The notes beneath the pieces were generated by a model, which ran no database searches, was not told where the DNA came from, and saw only the letters and a list, made by a program, of their open reading frames with translations. A program made the translations under genes and the position numbers. A stretch of 64,000 bases of DNA from a virus: positions 62,001 to 126,000 of IMG/VR virus record IMGVR_UViG_3300044451_000434; one strand, given 5' to 3'. Each line of letters starts with the position of its first letter. The stretch's first letter is position 1. Positions 17,276 to 25,908 of the stretch are shown here, piece by piece.

Positions 17276-18361
17276 TCATAATGATGTTACACTTTCTACA
17301 TCAAGTTTCCCTGCTTCCCTTCTTGAGATTAATGGCAGCAATTTGATAAAAATATCAAGATGGTTGGGAATAGCCGAAAGATCGCAAGGTCGCGAGGGTT
17401 CTGATAGGGACGATAAGGCCACCAATGTCTCTGAAAGAGCCCCTGGAATCGGTATATGCAGCAACTTGCCTGGCGCAGACATGAACGGGACAGATGGAAG
17501 GAGATGGCTGCATCCAAGGGCCCGGAAGACTGGGCAGTCGGTCACCACCGAATCAACCCCAAATTTGGCGGCTTCAACCACAGAAACCGCAGAAGACGGG
17601 CATAGGACAGGGAAAATCGCCGCCCAAGCGCCAGCAAGCGTCTGCGCGTACAGGAGGTCGTCCACCCCGTACTCCACAGAAGAGGCCGCCCAAGCCTGCC
17701 TAGAGCCTGCTGGTAGTCTCCCACGACCAAGGTCAAAATCTCCAGGATCAGCCCCATTTGTTCCGATCACAAGCTCCCATCCACCGCTAGACAGACCAGA
17801 CTTCTCCCATTCCGACAGAAGGTATGAAAAATTATTAGACTCAAAGTTTCTCATGGGTGCAAAAAAATACTTCCCCCTCTTGATCCCGTGCACATCCTGC
17901 GAAAGCATGGCGGTTGACGGTATAGAAACTTGAACATTTTTTGCACCAGATCTGGTAGCTTGGTTTGCTGCCATCCTGCTGCAGGCTATGACCGCATCAG
18001 CTAGAGGACATGAATCGTAGGGTCTGTCAACATGTCTTTCGCAGTCGTTCAATATGTGCAACCATCCAAAATCGCCAATCCCGACCACCCTACAGGCTGC
18101 GACATGGGCGGCATCTGCGTCATCCCCAAAAGATATCACCAGATCTGGTTTCGCTGATTCGCAAAATGCGCCAAAGTTGACCGCTGCCGCAACCCCTCTT
18201 GGCAACGGCAAGCACCTTGGGATGTCTAAATCAGCAGATAGATCAAAAAACACCCCAACATGTTCGGGAAAAGATTTTTGAACATGTCGCCATATGACAT
18301 CGCCAATTCTTGAGTTGGCGGTCAACAGATGAGGGCTGCAACCTGTCACGGCAACAATCAT
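17276..18361 (-). CDS. GT-B-like glycosyltransferase within the tail operon
   Basis: I place the start at the ATG at 18361 (MIVAVTGCSPHLLTANSRIG, 361 aa), because it overlaps the previous stop as TGATG and has GGAGG upstream; the frame is open further to 18430. A Rossmann-like N-terminal half (VISFGDDADAAHVAACRVV, GWLHILNDCERHVDRPYDS) is followed by ADAVIACSRMAANQA, typical of the GT-B linker region. A C-terminal half ends in SSAVSVVEAAKFGVDSVVTD, resembling the GT4 donor-site motif without its first Glu. It probably transfers a sugar to a virion protein, DNA or host surface component; substrate unknown. The presence of such a gene between tail genes is unusual. Confidence 0.65.
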   Translation of the reverse strand: MIVAVTGCSPHLLTANSRIGDVIWRHVQKSFPEHVGVFFDLSADLDIPRCLPLPRGVAAAVNFGAFCESAKPDLVISFGDDADAAHVAACRVVGIGDFGWLHILNDCERHVDRPYDSCPLADAVIACSRMAANQATRSGAKNVQVSIPSTAMLSQDVHGIKRGKYFFAPMRNFESNNFSYLLSEWEKSGLSSGGWELVIGTNGADPGDFDLGRGRLPAGSRQAWAASSVEYGVDDLLYAQTLAGAWAAIFPVLCPSSAVSVVEAAKFGVDSVVTDCPVFRALGCSHLLPSVPFMSAPGKLLHIPIPGALSETLVALSSLSEPSRPCDLSAIPNHLDIFIKLLPLISRREAGKLDVESVTSL

Positions 18362-19269
18362 CACGGAGGCTGCCTCCAAGAATCGCCAAATCCGTATGGA
18401 GGGTGCATCTGGGCTTCGGTTGCACTCCAACTTATTTTAGCAGCCTTCAGCAATGTGTCCTTATGGACGAATCCATACTCAATATTTCTTGGCCAACATT
18501 TGTACAAAAATCTTTCAACAAGTATGGCCTTGGGGTCATTTACTACAAGATACTCGTTTTTTGCAGGCTCAGACAGCCTGATCACCTGACCGTCGACGAT
18601 CTCAGCCACATGGCAATCTTCAGATATGAATACACTGTCCAACAAAATGAACTGACCTGCAGTAATGCCGTCTGTATCTGCAAGCCTCACAAAAACATCA
18701 CCCTGCTCAATATCAGCTATGATTGACACATATCCCTTATCGCCAGCAATAGCAACAGGATTTTTCTTTAGACCTGTTTCTATAATGTTGGTAAGATGTA
18801 AAAGATACTCATAGCCCTCCTCTTGGGCGGCATCCGCAACATAGCAGACGATGTCAACCTCGTATGTTTCGTTGCTTACCTCCAAACCAATCCATTCAGA
18901 GTTCTTGCTCTTGCCATTTATCGTTATTGCAGGGTATTTTATGATAGTGTTTGGATCCCCAAGATATATACCCTGAATAAATTGCCCCTTCACAGCCTTG
19001 CGCAAATTGCAGCTCCCAACATTCCAATCAGAAAATCTGACACCATCTTGAAGAACTACATGCGTATCATCAGGAATCTCAACAACAATATGAGGATATT
19101 CAAATTCTTCACCATCGGTGATCAGCACATCATCGCCAACCTTGAAGCGATGAGAAGTTCTCAGCGTCAAAACATTGTCACCAACAGCTATGGGCTCCGT
19201 TATGGGAGATTGAAAGTTAACCCATCTGTGTATAATCTGTCGGAGACTAGTGAGAACCTTATACATCAA
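18361..19269 (-). CDS. Tail-completion or terminator-like protein (302 aa)
   Basis: Starts ATGATG at 19269, overlapping the previous stop, and ends in a TGATG junction with the glycosyltransferase gene. Residues 25-90 form a strand-rich domain (VGDDVLITDGEEFEYPHIVVE). Residues 125-165 contain YEVDIVCYVADAAQEEGYEY followed by LLHLTNIIETGLKKN, the strand-then-helix arrangement seen in small tail terminator/completion proteins. A second similar beta domain follows (AGQFILLDSVFISEDCHV). It sits between connector-type genes and the tail tube, consistent with a head-tail joining role. Assignment is tentative. Confidence 0.6.
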   Translation of the reverse strand: MMYKVLTSLRQIIHRWVNFQSPITEPIAVGDNVLTLRTSHRFKVGDDVLITDGEEFEYPHIVVEIPDDTHVVLQDGVRFSDWNVGSCNLRKAVKGQFIQGIYLGDPNTIIKYPAITINGKSKNSEWIGLEVSNETYEVDIVCYVADAAQEEGYEYLLHLTNIIETGLKKNPVAIAGDKGYVSIIADIEQGDVFVRLADTDGITAGQFILLDSVFISEDCHVAEIVDGQVIRLSEPAKNEYLVVNDPKAILVERFLYKCWPRNIEYGFVHKDTLLKAAKISWSATEAQMHPPYGFGDSWRQPP

Positions 19270-19523
19270 AGTGGGTATTTCATTATTTTTTCAACAACCC
19301 TATCAAGCATATCTTCCACAATCGCATTTATCTTGTCCATCTTGGCAGCATCTTCGGGCGAAGCGCTTCTTACTGCAGCGTCTTGAGTTGCCTCTTCTCT
19401 AGAGGAAAATATTCTTGTGCTAGCATATATGCGAGATGGAGCACTAGAAGACTCGGCAGACCCATCTTTTATGGCATTGATCTGCGCTAGAGCCGAGCTG
19501 ACAATATCTCTCATTTCTGCCAT
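19266..19523 (-). CDS. Small helical hypothetical protein (85 aa)
   Basis: The ATG at 19523 (MAEMRDIVSSALAQINAI) is preferred; a GTG at 19529 in the same frame overlaps the previous stop as GTGA and could be the real coupled start (87 aa). The product is polar and helical with a C-terminal amphipathic helix (AIVEDMLDRVVEKIMKYPL). Its stop overlaps the next ATG. The family is not recognised; position among connector genes suggests a head-tail joining or assembly role. Confidence 0.7.
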   Translation of the reverse strand: MAEMRDIVSSALAQINAIKDGSAESSSAPSRIYASTRIFSSREEATQDAAVRSASPEDAAKMDKINAIVEDMLDRVVEKIMKYPL

Positions 19524-19525
19524 GA

Positions 19526-20251
19526 TCACATCTCAGGAATGTCTCTAGTCGAATCCTGATCAGTATTGGGTAGTGCATATCTACTCAGAAGCGTGGGGTT
19601 GGCAAATCTGCTTGAGATTCTATTCTGACCATGAAGAACAGTTCTCCCATTCAATATATTGCTCAACATGATGCGTGCCTGATTTCTCAACCCTTTGCCA
19701 TATTCGCTGTTTCCAGTCGCGCTCATGTAAGAGAAGTACCTGTCAAATAGACTGGCGACACAGAGACGTGCTGATGTCCCCGGGACAGGATCGGGGAATT
19801 TCACGCGCAGCAATCGTGATTCTGCGGCTGAAAAATCCACCAAGAAAGGTTCATTGACGATGAGGTTTGTTCCGTTCGCAACATCAGCGACTGTTCTTCT
19901 CTCATTAATAAATCCATTTGTCAACACAATCACATCACCAGGAACGAATACATTTGCATTTGGACTCATGATGACAACATCTGTGTTGTAGGGATCAATG
20001 TCTACCACAAGTTCAAATTCCACATCACTTATCTCTCTCAGTGGAGTGCTGTACATGGAGCTCAAAATAGAGTTTATGTACTGGTCGGCGAGAACAATGT
20101 GCTGATCAAGAATCTCGTCGGTTATCACATTCCCCTTGAGCATGTTACCAAAGTTGACGAGATCGCCTTTCTGAGTGAGCGTTGGATCTGTTGCAGTCGT
20201 AAAAGACTGGGCAAAAACACGCTTGCAAAGGTCTCGCGTTGCATATCCCAT
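19526..20251 (-). CDS. Head-tail connector-like protein (241 aa)
   Basis: ATG at 20251 shares its A with the stop of the actin-like gene (TGATG). It begins MGYATRDLCKRVFAQSFTT. Residues 45-75 (DEILDQHIVLADQYINSIL) resemble the helical core of DUF1320/gp6-like head-tail adaptors, which form a ring under the portal. A middle beta insertion follows (VVIMSPNANVFVPGDVIVLT), then helices (ARLCVASLFDRYFSYMSAT). The order in the operon (before tail completion and tube genes) supports an adaptor. The Cys and Arg residues show no obvious metal site. Moderate confidence. Confidence 0.6.
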   Translation of the reverse strand: MGYATRDLCKRVFAQSFTTATDPTLTQKGDLVNFGNMLKGNVITDEILDQHIVLADQYINSILSSMYSTPLREISDVEFELVVDIDPYNTDVVIMSPNANVFVPGDVIVLTNGFINERRTVADVANGTNLIVNEPFLVDFSAAESRLLRVKFPDPVPGTSARLCVASLFDRYFSYMSATGNSEYGKGLRNQARIMLSNILNGRTVLHGQNRISSRFANPTLLSRYALPNTDQDSTRDIPEM

Positions 20252-21423
20252 CAGACCTGATCCCTAGTTATAATTCCCTTGACAAGTCTATTCTTCACAA
20301 TCTGAGCAGATGTTAAAAGCCCAGAGCAAACCGCGTTTCGCGGGTCTGCAGCCTTGCGAACATCGCCAATTTTGAACGGCAAATTTATTGAAGACATGAT
20401 TCTTTCCAATTTCTTATCGAAACCGTTTGGCATAGAAGTGCCTCCGGCGATCACCACATCAAGAGGCTTATCAAACTGACTCTTAACTTCTGTAAACTTC
20501 TTAGCAAACAAACCCACGACATGACGGAGCATAGCATCGTAATATGCGTCAAGGGCAAAAGCTGTGTCATTGTCTTCGTCTATATTTTTAAAATCAAGAA
20601 CTCGCTCTTTGAAGTCAATCACCTGAGACATAGGTACTGCAGTCTGCTCTGAAACCTGTTTATCTACCCAATCTCCGCTCCTGCTGACAGACATACCAAG
20701 AACCTGCATGCCCTTGTATGCCAAAACGCAGTTTGCCCTACCAGCACCAAATGACATTCCTATTCCACTGAACGGCACTTCTGTACCGTCATCAAGAACA
20801 ACAGACGGCCTCTCGCTGAGGATGACAGCAAGACCTTCTTCTATGACCTTTACATTCCAGCCAAGGCGGGTAAACATGGCCTTGAGGCGAGCTGCATGGA
20901 AAGTACTGTCCTGCCCACCGTCAGCGCACGGACTCGACACGCATGTGCAAACAACGGAATTTTCGTCAGGGGCCTTACCAAGAGAAGATTCTATAATGCC
21001 AGAAAGAACCAAACTCTTCTTTGGTTCATCTCTATTGAGCACTCCATCTTGAAGAGGACGACGAATCTCCACCGAACCAGGAAATAACTTGGCAACCTGC
21101 ATGGAGTCATCTCCAACGACAAAATACTGCATTCCGTCGTTTACATATCTCCAGCCATTTCTAGTCAAGATCTCTTCCAATTCTGATGAATATGGGATTT
21201 CTACAAATGCGTTCCTGACCGCAGAGACGCTTATCTTGTCATCAATGAGCTCTGCTGTCTGAAAAAACATAGTTCCCACATCAACTCCCACTGCTCGGGC
21301 GTGTGACTCTTGCGCCTGTACCGATTCAGCCTTGTTGGCAGTTTGCACAGGGGTATTCGGATTCACTGACGACCGAAGCTTTAGGGAGGCAAAATTCTGC
21401 ATGGCTTTTTCCTTGGCACTCAT
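20251..21423 (-). CDS. Actin/MreB-fold (ASKHA) ATPase
   Basis: 390 residues with the marks of the actin/Hsp70 superfamily: a phosphate-1 loop VGVDVGTMFFQTAEL (residues 45-59), a connect-like helix VIEEGLAVILSE (193-204), a phosphate-2 loop GIGMSFGAGRANCVLAY (220-236) and an adenosine loop DVVIAGGTSMPNGF (322-335). The first 40 residues look like a flexible extension (Gln/Ala/Ser-rich). It is flanked by TGATG overlaps on both sides: with a 175-aa unknown gene before it and a connector-like gene after it. Related proteins polymerise for plasmid segregation (ParM, AlfA), cell shape (MreB) or phage positioning. Its role here is unknown; being embedded in morphogenesis genes is unusual. Confidence 0.85.
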   Translation of the reverse strand: MSAKEKAMQNFASLKLRSSVNPNTPVQTANKAESVQAQESHARAVGVDVGTMFFQTAELIDDKISVSAVRNAFVEIPYSSELEEILTRNGWRYVNDGMQYFVVGDDSMQVAKLFPGSVEIRRPLQDGVLNRDEPKKSLVLSGIIESSLGKAPDENSVVCTCVSSPCADGGQDSTFHAARLKAMFTRLGWNVKVIEEGLAVILSERPSVVLDDGTEVPFSGIGMSFGAGRANCVLAYKGMQVLGMSVSRSGDWVDKQVSEQTAVPMSQVIDFKERVLDFKNIDEDNDTAFALDAYYDAMLRHVVGLFAKKFTEVKSQFDKPLDVVIAGGTSMPNGFDKKLERIMSSINLPFKIGDVRKAADPRNAVCSGLLTSAQIVKNRLVKGIITRDQV

Positions 21424-21950
21424 CAGAGAAGACCCTCCAATTCATCTAATTTTTTCTTCATATCGGACGCGTCCTTAGATTTGCCTTTTTGAGGTTCCAT
21501 ATTGGTGGAAAGATTAGACGCCATTCGTGAAACAACTTTTTCATGTATAGCTATAAGGTTTTCGGCTTGCGGCTCAGATATTGATTCTACAACATCAATC
21601 TTTTCAACCCGAGATGAAACATGAACAACTTGAGGGGCAGGCATGGAAGATAACATATTTTTTAGCTCTGCTAATGATTCTGCTATGGCAGATATGGCCT
21701 TGCCGTCATTTTCTTCTCTGACTATTTTTCTCAATACGTCCATGTCTATGGTATTCTGGCGCCCACGGCTAGAATCTTTTGCCACCACTCTCAGATACCC
21801 GGCGACCACGGCTTTCTTGACTGAAGGACTTGCCTCGACAATTCTCCTGTCAGCAACAATGTCAAGATCTATAGACTGACTTGGAGACAAAATGACCTTT
21901 AGGTCTCCAAGCGACAAATGCTGCCTAGTTGTATTTACTACCAAAAACAT
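21423..21950 (-). CDS. Hypothetical partner gene of the actin-like ATPase (175 aa)
   Basis: I start this gene at the ATG at 21950 (MFLVVNTTRQHLSLGDLKVI), which overlaps the zinc-ribbon stop as TGATG; the frame is open to 22037 but that would overlap by 88 bases. Residues 1-65 form a small beta domain resembling domains that read VVNTT...LGDL...ILSPSQSIDLD, also seen at the N-terminus of the glycosyltransferase gene at 29739-31085. A helical, charged tail follows. It is translationally coupled to the actin-like gene, so a filament adaptor or regulator is a reasonable guess, without direct proof. Confidence 0.7.
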   Translation of the reverse strand: MFLVVNTTRQHLSLGDLKVILSPSQSIDLDIVADRRIVEASPSVKKAVVAGYLRVVAKDSSRGRQNTIDMDVLRKIVREENDGKAISAIAESLAELKNMLSSMPAPQVVHVSSRVEKIDVVESISEPQAENLIAIHEKVVSRMASNLSTNMEPQKGKSKDASDMKKKLDELEGLL

Positions 21951-22165
21951 CAGCCCTGCAATCTGGTTCGCGGTAAAGGTTTGAAATTTTTTGATGGATC
22001 TACAATCATCGTCGAACTCTTTTTGCACGATGGACAAACCATGTGAATCGTGCCCTGTGAGAAGTTGATCTCCACGTTGCCACGAGCCGCCGTACTAGAG
22101 AAACACGCAGGACACACCACCCTGAACTCCTCAGACTCATGGACCACCTCCTCTGGTTTAGGCAA
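21950..22165 (-). CDS. Small zinc-ribbon protein (71 aa)
   Basis: ATG at 22165 overlaps the end of the preceding gene by 8 bases. Two CxxC pairs, CPAC near residue 18 and CPSC near residue 44, frame a compact beta ribbon (FSQGTIHMVCPSCKKSSTM), so zinc binding is likely. It is otherwise basic and short. Such ribbons bind nucleic acid or proteins. It is the first member of the coupled trio zinc ribbon, 175-aa protein, actin-like ATPase. Confidence 0.75.
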   Translation of the reverse strand: MPKPEEVVHESEEFRVVCPACFSSTAARGNVEINFSQGTIHMVCPSCKKSSTMIVDPSKNFKPLPRTRLQG

Positions 22166-24416
22166 GGAACAAACTCCTTGCCAATTTTAACATGCAACCC
22201 CTTACATCTTCGTGATTGCATTCTGCCTCTTTGACTAAGAACTCTTCATCTATAAATGCCATTCGGTCTCGAGCTCGATTTGCACTGCCTAGACCAGATA
22301 GCCGCCAAGCCTTGCTGTCTGGCTCTTCCCCAATGAAATTTATCAGTGCGACAGTTTCTGCATCACTAATGAAATGCGGTCTTAAGCTAAAAGCCAAGCT
22401 AGCAATCACTCTTGCAGCATCTCGGCTATCATTGTTTCTGCTAGTCGCCTTATTGAATGCTTCCACAAGAGCATTATCTAACTTATTCTGCTCTTGAGGA
22501 TCAGCATTTGTCAACGATTCTCGCCATGCCTCAATACTGAATGCATTAACAACCTGCTGCAGTTTTTCGTATATCAAATTATAGGCATTCGGCCCACTTT
22601 TTGGAATGCGCTCAACGGTTCTGTTCGTGTTGTCTTTCAACAACTGCGCCATACACTCAGCCATTTCTTTACTGCTGATGGCATCTTTGATCTGCTGCAC
22701 CTTCTCCTCAAAAGGAAGACTAGAAATTCTTGGAGCCAATTCGTGCACCAGTAATTGTTTGCAACGACGCTTAGCCTGTTCTTTTTTGGAAGGAGTTTTC
22801 GGTCGACTCTGCTGAAGACTGTGAAGGTCAGATTTGTCGTAATTATCAGGTGCGAATTTCATCCAATCTCTCGGAGGATCAGCCCTATTTACCCTAACAA
22901 TGGCATTCAAAACCTTAATGCCCCCATTAACATCACCACTTTGTGTGGTGATTACAATTTGACCGTGATTGTGGTTGACATACGCTGTCTTCTTTTTGTC
23001 AAACAGCGACTTTAGCATGGTCAGTGCAGGAATTGAATAGCCACGATTAGCAACATTCATAAGCGTATCAAACCTTCCGATGAGCCTGTCACGTGCTATC
23101 TTTGCATCTCCGAGAGACTCCTTAAAAATATTTTTCATAGGATTTACGGCCGCCTGCCTATCCTTCATCTGTTCAGCACCAATCGTATCAACGGAAAGTC
23201 TATCAAGTATGCCCTTCAAAGAGCTAATATGGGTGTCAAGTTTGATGGCGAGTTGATTTTTAAATTCTTCAAGAATTTTGATAGCTTTATCGTTGTATTC
23301 AGAAAGAGGCTGACGCTCAAGATTTTGAATTTCACTCTGAATGTAGACATCAAGATCTCTATCTCCGCCTTGCCTGTCCGCGATCATGTCAAGACCTCGC
23401 TGCTCATTTGCGTCTACTCCCATTGCAAGAGTAGAGTCGTACTCATCCCGCTCGAATCGATTGACTCCAATTTCACTCCGACGCTTGTCAATCACATATG
23501 CGAACATATGTGCAACCACATCTTCGTCGCCACCCTGCAGGAGATTTACAAGCCTGCATAGAAGCGTGATGCCAACAACATCAAAACTAGTTGATATTCC
23601 TTGCATCTGATCAATAGTTTTATTAGATATTGCATGAACATTTTTCTTTTTAGAACGATTTAATTCATCTTGGACACGCCGAGGCATCTTTTCACGATGC
23701 CCATCAAAAAAACTATATACAAAGTTTCCCTTAGATCTATGAAAATCAGAAACATCTATGACTGCTCTCCCTCTTTCAATATCATTTAAATATTCAAGAT
23801 ATTGAGGATCTGATCTTCTTTTAAACCAGTCAGTTCCCAAGCCATTCCTAACACATACTGCACGAGCAGCGCTTTGATGGTTGGCAAGAGCTTGCCTGCC
23901 GAATTCTGGCAAATCGCCTTTAGATACCACATCATTCAGATGTGCGATGATGCTTTGCAGGTCATCTTGTCCTTCAGGAAATGTTGAACATGGAGACTCG
24001 TCGTGATTTACATTCGGCACCTCTCTCATGTGCCTTAAGGGCGCGGCTCCGCCCCGAATAGGTTGGGAACCACGATCACCCTGTATGGACACCTCGGGGG
24101 TCTGCAACAACTCTTTTAAACATGTAAGATTGTCAGTTAAAACATCTCGTGCCGCTTCGAGAACATGTTCCTGATTCTCGAGACCATGAATTCTTTCAAA
24201 AGCATCCTCAATCAGGCTATTCAACTCCTGACTCCGAACATCAACATGCTTAGTATGATCATCGGAAGCCCGCTGCATGGCGTCGACCACTTCAGTCAGG
24301 TATTTGTACAATTTATCGTTGCGATTCTTGATCAAATTAAGCTTCTGGGTCACCGATTCGCAAGCACCAAATGCGGTTTTTTGCAATTTCTGTGAAAACA
24401 TGATATACTTTTCCAT
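22158..24416 (-). CDS. Large helical protein of unknown function (752 aa)
   Basis: The frame extends to 24488, but the first 24 codons run through a strong hairpin and an atypical basic peptide, so I prefer the ATG at 24416 (MEKYIMFSQKLQKTAFGAC); the ATG at 24401 is also possible. The protein is mostly helical, with coiled-coil-like stretches (residues 30-100 and about 330-430) and a strand-rich patch HNHGQIVITTQSGDVNGGIK near residue 495. No Walker box, nuclease or peptidase motif was seen. It lies between phoH and the zinc-ribbon/actin set. Possibly an internal virion or assembly protein; not recognised. Confidence 0.7.
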   Translation of the reverse strand: MEKYIMFSQKLQKTAFGACESVTQKLNLIKNRNDKLYKYLTEVVDAMQRASDDHTKHVDVRSQELNSLIEDAFERIHGLENQEHVLEAARDVLTDNLTCLKELLQTPEVSIQGDRGSQPIRGGAAPLRHMREVPNVNHDESPCSTFPEGQDDLQSIIAHLNDVVSKGDLPEFGRQALANHQSAARAVCVRNGLGTDWFKRRSDPQYLEYLNDIERGRAVIDVSDFHRSKGNFVYSFFDGHREKMPRRVQDELNRSKKKNVHAISNKTIDQMQGISTSFDVVGITLLCRLVNLLQGGDEDVVAHMFAYVIDKRRSEIGVNRFERDEYDSTLAMGVDANEQRGLDMIADRQGGDRDLDVYIQSEIQNLERQPLSEYNDKAIKILEEFKNQLAIKLDTHISSLKGILDRLSVDTIGAEQMKDRQAAVNPMKNIFKESLGDAKIARDRLIGRFDTLMNVANRGYSIPALTMLKSLFDKKKTAYVNHNHGQIVITTQSGDVNGGIKVLNAIVRVNRADPPRDWMKFAPDNYDKSDLHSLQQSRPKTPSKKEQAKRRCKQLLVHELAPRISSLPFEEKVQQIKDAISSKEMAECMAQLLKDNTNRTVERIPKSGPNAYNLIYEKLQQVVNAFSIEAWRESLTNADPQEQNKLDNALVEAFNKATSRNNDSRDAARVIASLAFSLRPHFISDAETVALINFIGEEPDSKAWRLSGLGSANRARDRMAFIDEEFLVKEAECNHEDVRGCMLKLARSLFLA

Positions 24417-24457
24417 AAATAGTATTTCTGACTTGTTGCGACCTATCCTTGTGCGGA

Positions 24458-24491
24458 GGTGTGGGGCAGAAAACGAACCCCGCCCCACACC
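24458..24491 (-). other. Strong hairpin between phoH and the 752-aa gene
   Basis: GGTGTGGGGC and GCCCCACACC make a perfect 10-bp stem with a 14-base loop. Neither strand has a T-run directly after it, so it is not a canonical intrinsic terminator. On the leftward message it lies about 40-75 bases before the preferred ATG at 24416, so it may stabilise the leader or reduce read-through. Confidence 0.55.
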
Positions 24492-24503
24492 GCCGCAGTG
24501 ATG

Positions 24504-25193
24504 TCAGTTTTTTTCCTTGTATTTGAGGTCTATCTTAGAAACAAGACCATGTCGCTGGCAAGATTCTGGGGGGAATTGGAAACGACTAATCCCATCCACG
24601 CTCTTGAGCCTTCTAAGAGCATCTGTCAAGCCATTCCTAGACGACCTGCAATCTAGATCGCACTGGAATTCGTCACCTGCGACAACTGCTTTAGATGATT
24701 TACCAAGCCTAGTGAGGAAAAGGTGCATCTGCTCAGGAGTGCTGTTTTGCGCCTCGTCCATGATCATGAAAGTGTTTTCAAAAGTGACGCCACGCATGAA
24801 GGCAAGAGGGAGTATTTGAATTTCATCAGATGCCATCATTCTGCTAGCCGTGCTCTTCCCAAGAATTTTCTCCATAATCATCCTGATTGGAGCAACAAAA
24901 GGATCGAACTTTTGCTCAAGAGATCCAGGAAGGTATCCTAGTCTTTCGCCAGCGCTCACGTAAGGACGTGTAAGAATAATTTTGCTTATTCGTTTTTCAC
25001 TCAACATCCGCAAAGCCATGCCAGTGGCAATTGTTGTTTTTCCTGTACCCGCCATTCCATATAACATGGTCACTGCGCTGTCCTCAATTATTTTCACAGC
25101 TTGCCTCTGATGTTCATCAAGTGGCTTGAATGCTATATGGGACCCAGGACGACTGCTCTCAATCAACTGCTTGCGCTTGGACTTGTTGCTCAT
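24504..25193 (-). CDS. phoH: PhoH-family ATPase
   Basis: 229 residues with the full PhoH pattern: DEHQRQAVKIIED before a Walker A GMAGTGKTT (46-54), the PhoH phrase LTRPYVSAGERLGYLPG (74-90), DPFVAPI, and a Walker B FMIMDEAQN (142-150) followed by the QMHLFLTRLG helix and a VAGDEFQCD segment. PhoH proteins are cytoplasmic RNA/nucleotide-binding ATPases common in large phages; their phage role is not settled. The protein is close to the usual phage PhoH length and lacks an added PIN domain. It overlaps the previous gene by 4 bases (ATGA). Confidence 0.95.
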   Translation of the reverse strand: MSNKSKRKQLIESSRPGSHIAFKPLDEHQRQAVKIIEDSAVTMLYGMAGTGKTTIATGMALRMLSEKRISKIILTRPYVSAGERLGYLPGSLEQKFDPFVAPIRMIMEKILGKSTASRMMASDEIQILPLAFMRGVTFENTFMIMDEAQNSTPEQMHLFLTRLGKSSKAVVAGDEFQCDLDCRSSRNGLTDALRRLKSVDGISRFQFPPESCQRHGLVSKIDLKYKEKN

Positions 25194-25615
25194 GTCGCTT
25201 TTCCTCCCAATGTTAAGATGACAAAATCAGACGAACGAGAATCACGGCGGCACACAACACCATCCGTGAGCATCGCAACATATAAAGAGTCCACATCCTC
25301 CATACGCGATACGATTTCGTCCCAAACGGGCGAAGGGAGGCGGATACGCCTCCCTTCAAGCAACTGTAGTCTTATTTTTATTGGATTGAAGTTTGTCAAA
25401 GACTCAACCTGCACCAAAAAGTTGTCAAATTCATTAGCCAATTCCAACTGCCAAAAACCAGATTCGTCTCTTGATCGTCTCAACTGGTTTATCTGCTCGT
25501 CTCCCATACACTCTCGTAGATAGGCCAACTGATCTGCATTAAGCAGACGAGTCAATCTGCAAAATTCTGGATATGATTCAAAAATAGGTTCGTCTTTAGC
25601 TTTTTTTCTTTTCAT
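25190..25615 (-). CDS. Hypothetical protein upstream of phoH (141 aa)
   Basis: ATG at 25615 (MKRKKAKDEPIFESYPEFC) overlaps the previous stop as ATGA, so I prefer it to the longer frame open to 25654. The product is mixed alpha/beta with LNADQLAYLRECMGDEQIN near residue 25 and a C-terminal strand region (MLTDGVVCRRDSRSSDFVI). A perfect inverted repeat lies inside the gene. It is coupled to phoH by an ATGA overlap. Family not recognised. Confidence 0.75.
   Translation of the reverse strand: MKRKKAKDEPIFESYPEFCRLTRLLNADQLAYLRECMGDEQINQLRRSRDESGFWQLELANEFDNFLVQVESLTNFNPIKIRLQLLEGRRIRLPSPVWDEIVSRMEDVDSLYVAMLTDGVVCRRDSRSSDFVILTLGGKAT
25332..25357 (-). other. Perfect 11-bp inverted repeat inside a coding region
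   Basis: GAAGGGAGGCG and CGCCTCCCTTC are separated by 4 bases, giving a very stable hairpin within the 141-aa gene before phoH; it codes EGRRIRLPS. No T-run follows. It may be chance from the codons used, or a pause or processing element ahead of phoH. Confidence 0.6.
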
Positions 25616-25908
25616 GCTTGGATGTTTATGGGAGCGTTGAGCATGATATGGCACATGTTCAACACATGGGTGGTATCCGCGTCTGCTTCACCAGCAGCGA
25701 ACTTAACCAACAACCCGTTTTCAAGAGCAATACCCCTCCCTGAAAGCAAAGTGTTTCTGAAATTTTTGGGCATCCTATTCACTGCAGGATCATCACCATT
25801 GATGATATAATTCTTCATCTCTTCAGTAGCAAGGGCGTAGAAGAAACAATCACCATCCCCTGCAACCTTGTCAAGCAACTCTCGCAAAACTTTCTTGTTT
25901 ACGATCAT
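25612..25908 (-). CDS. Small hypothetical protein (98 aa)
   Basis: ATG at 25908 (MIVNKKVLRELLDKVAGDG) overlaps the previous stop as ATGA. The phrase GDGDCFFYALA near residue 17 resembles the cysteine loop of OTU-type proteases, but the protein is too short and I see no matching catalytic His motif at the C-terminus, so I do not call it a protease. The rest is mixed, with an Ala/Asp stretch (FAAGEADADTTHVL). Its stop overlaps the next start. Function unknown. Confidence 0.7.
   Translation of the reverse strand: MIVNKKVLRELLDKVAGDGDCFFYALATEEMKNYIINGDDPAVNRMPKNFRNTLLSGRGIALENGLLVKFAAGEADADTTHVLNMCHIMLNAPINIQA

Noticed and set aside
17271-17933. Plus-strand ORF of 220 codons
   Set aside because: Lies wholly opposite the glycosyltransferase-like gene; composition is Pro/Arg/Ser-rich and no motif or ribosome site supports it.
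24458-24491. Hairpin considered as an intrinsic terminator after phoH
   Set aside because: No T-run follows on either strand; kept only as a structured leader.
25612-25908. OTU-type cysteine protease suggested by GDGDCFFYALA
   Set aside because: The protein is 98 residues, shorter than any OTU domain, and no matching His/Asp motif is seen at the C-terminus.
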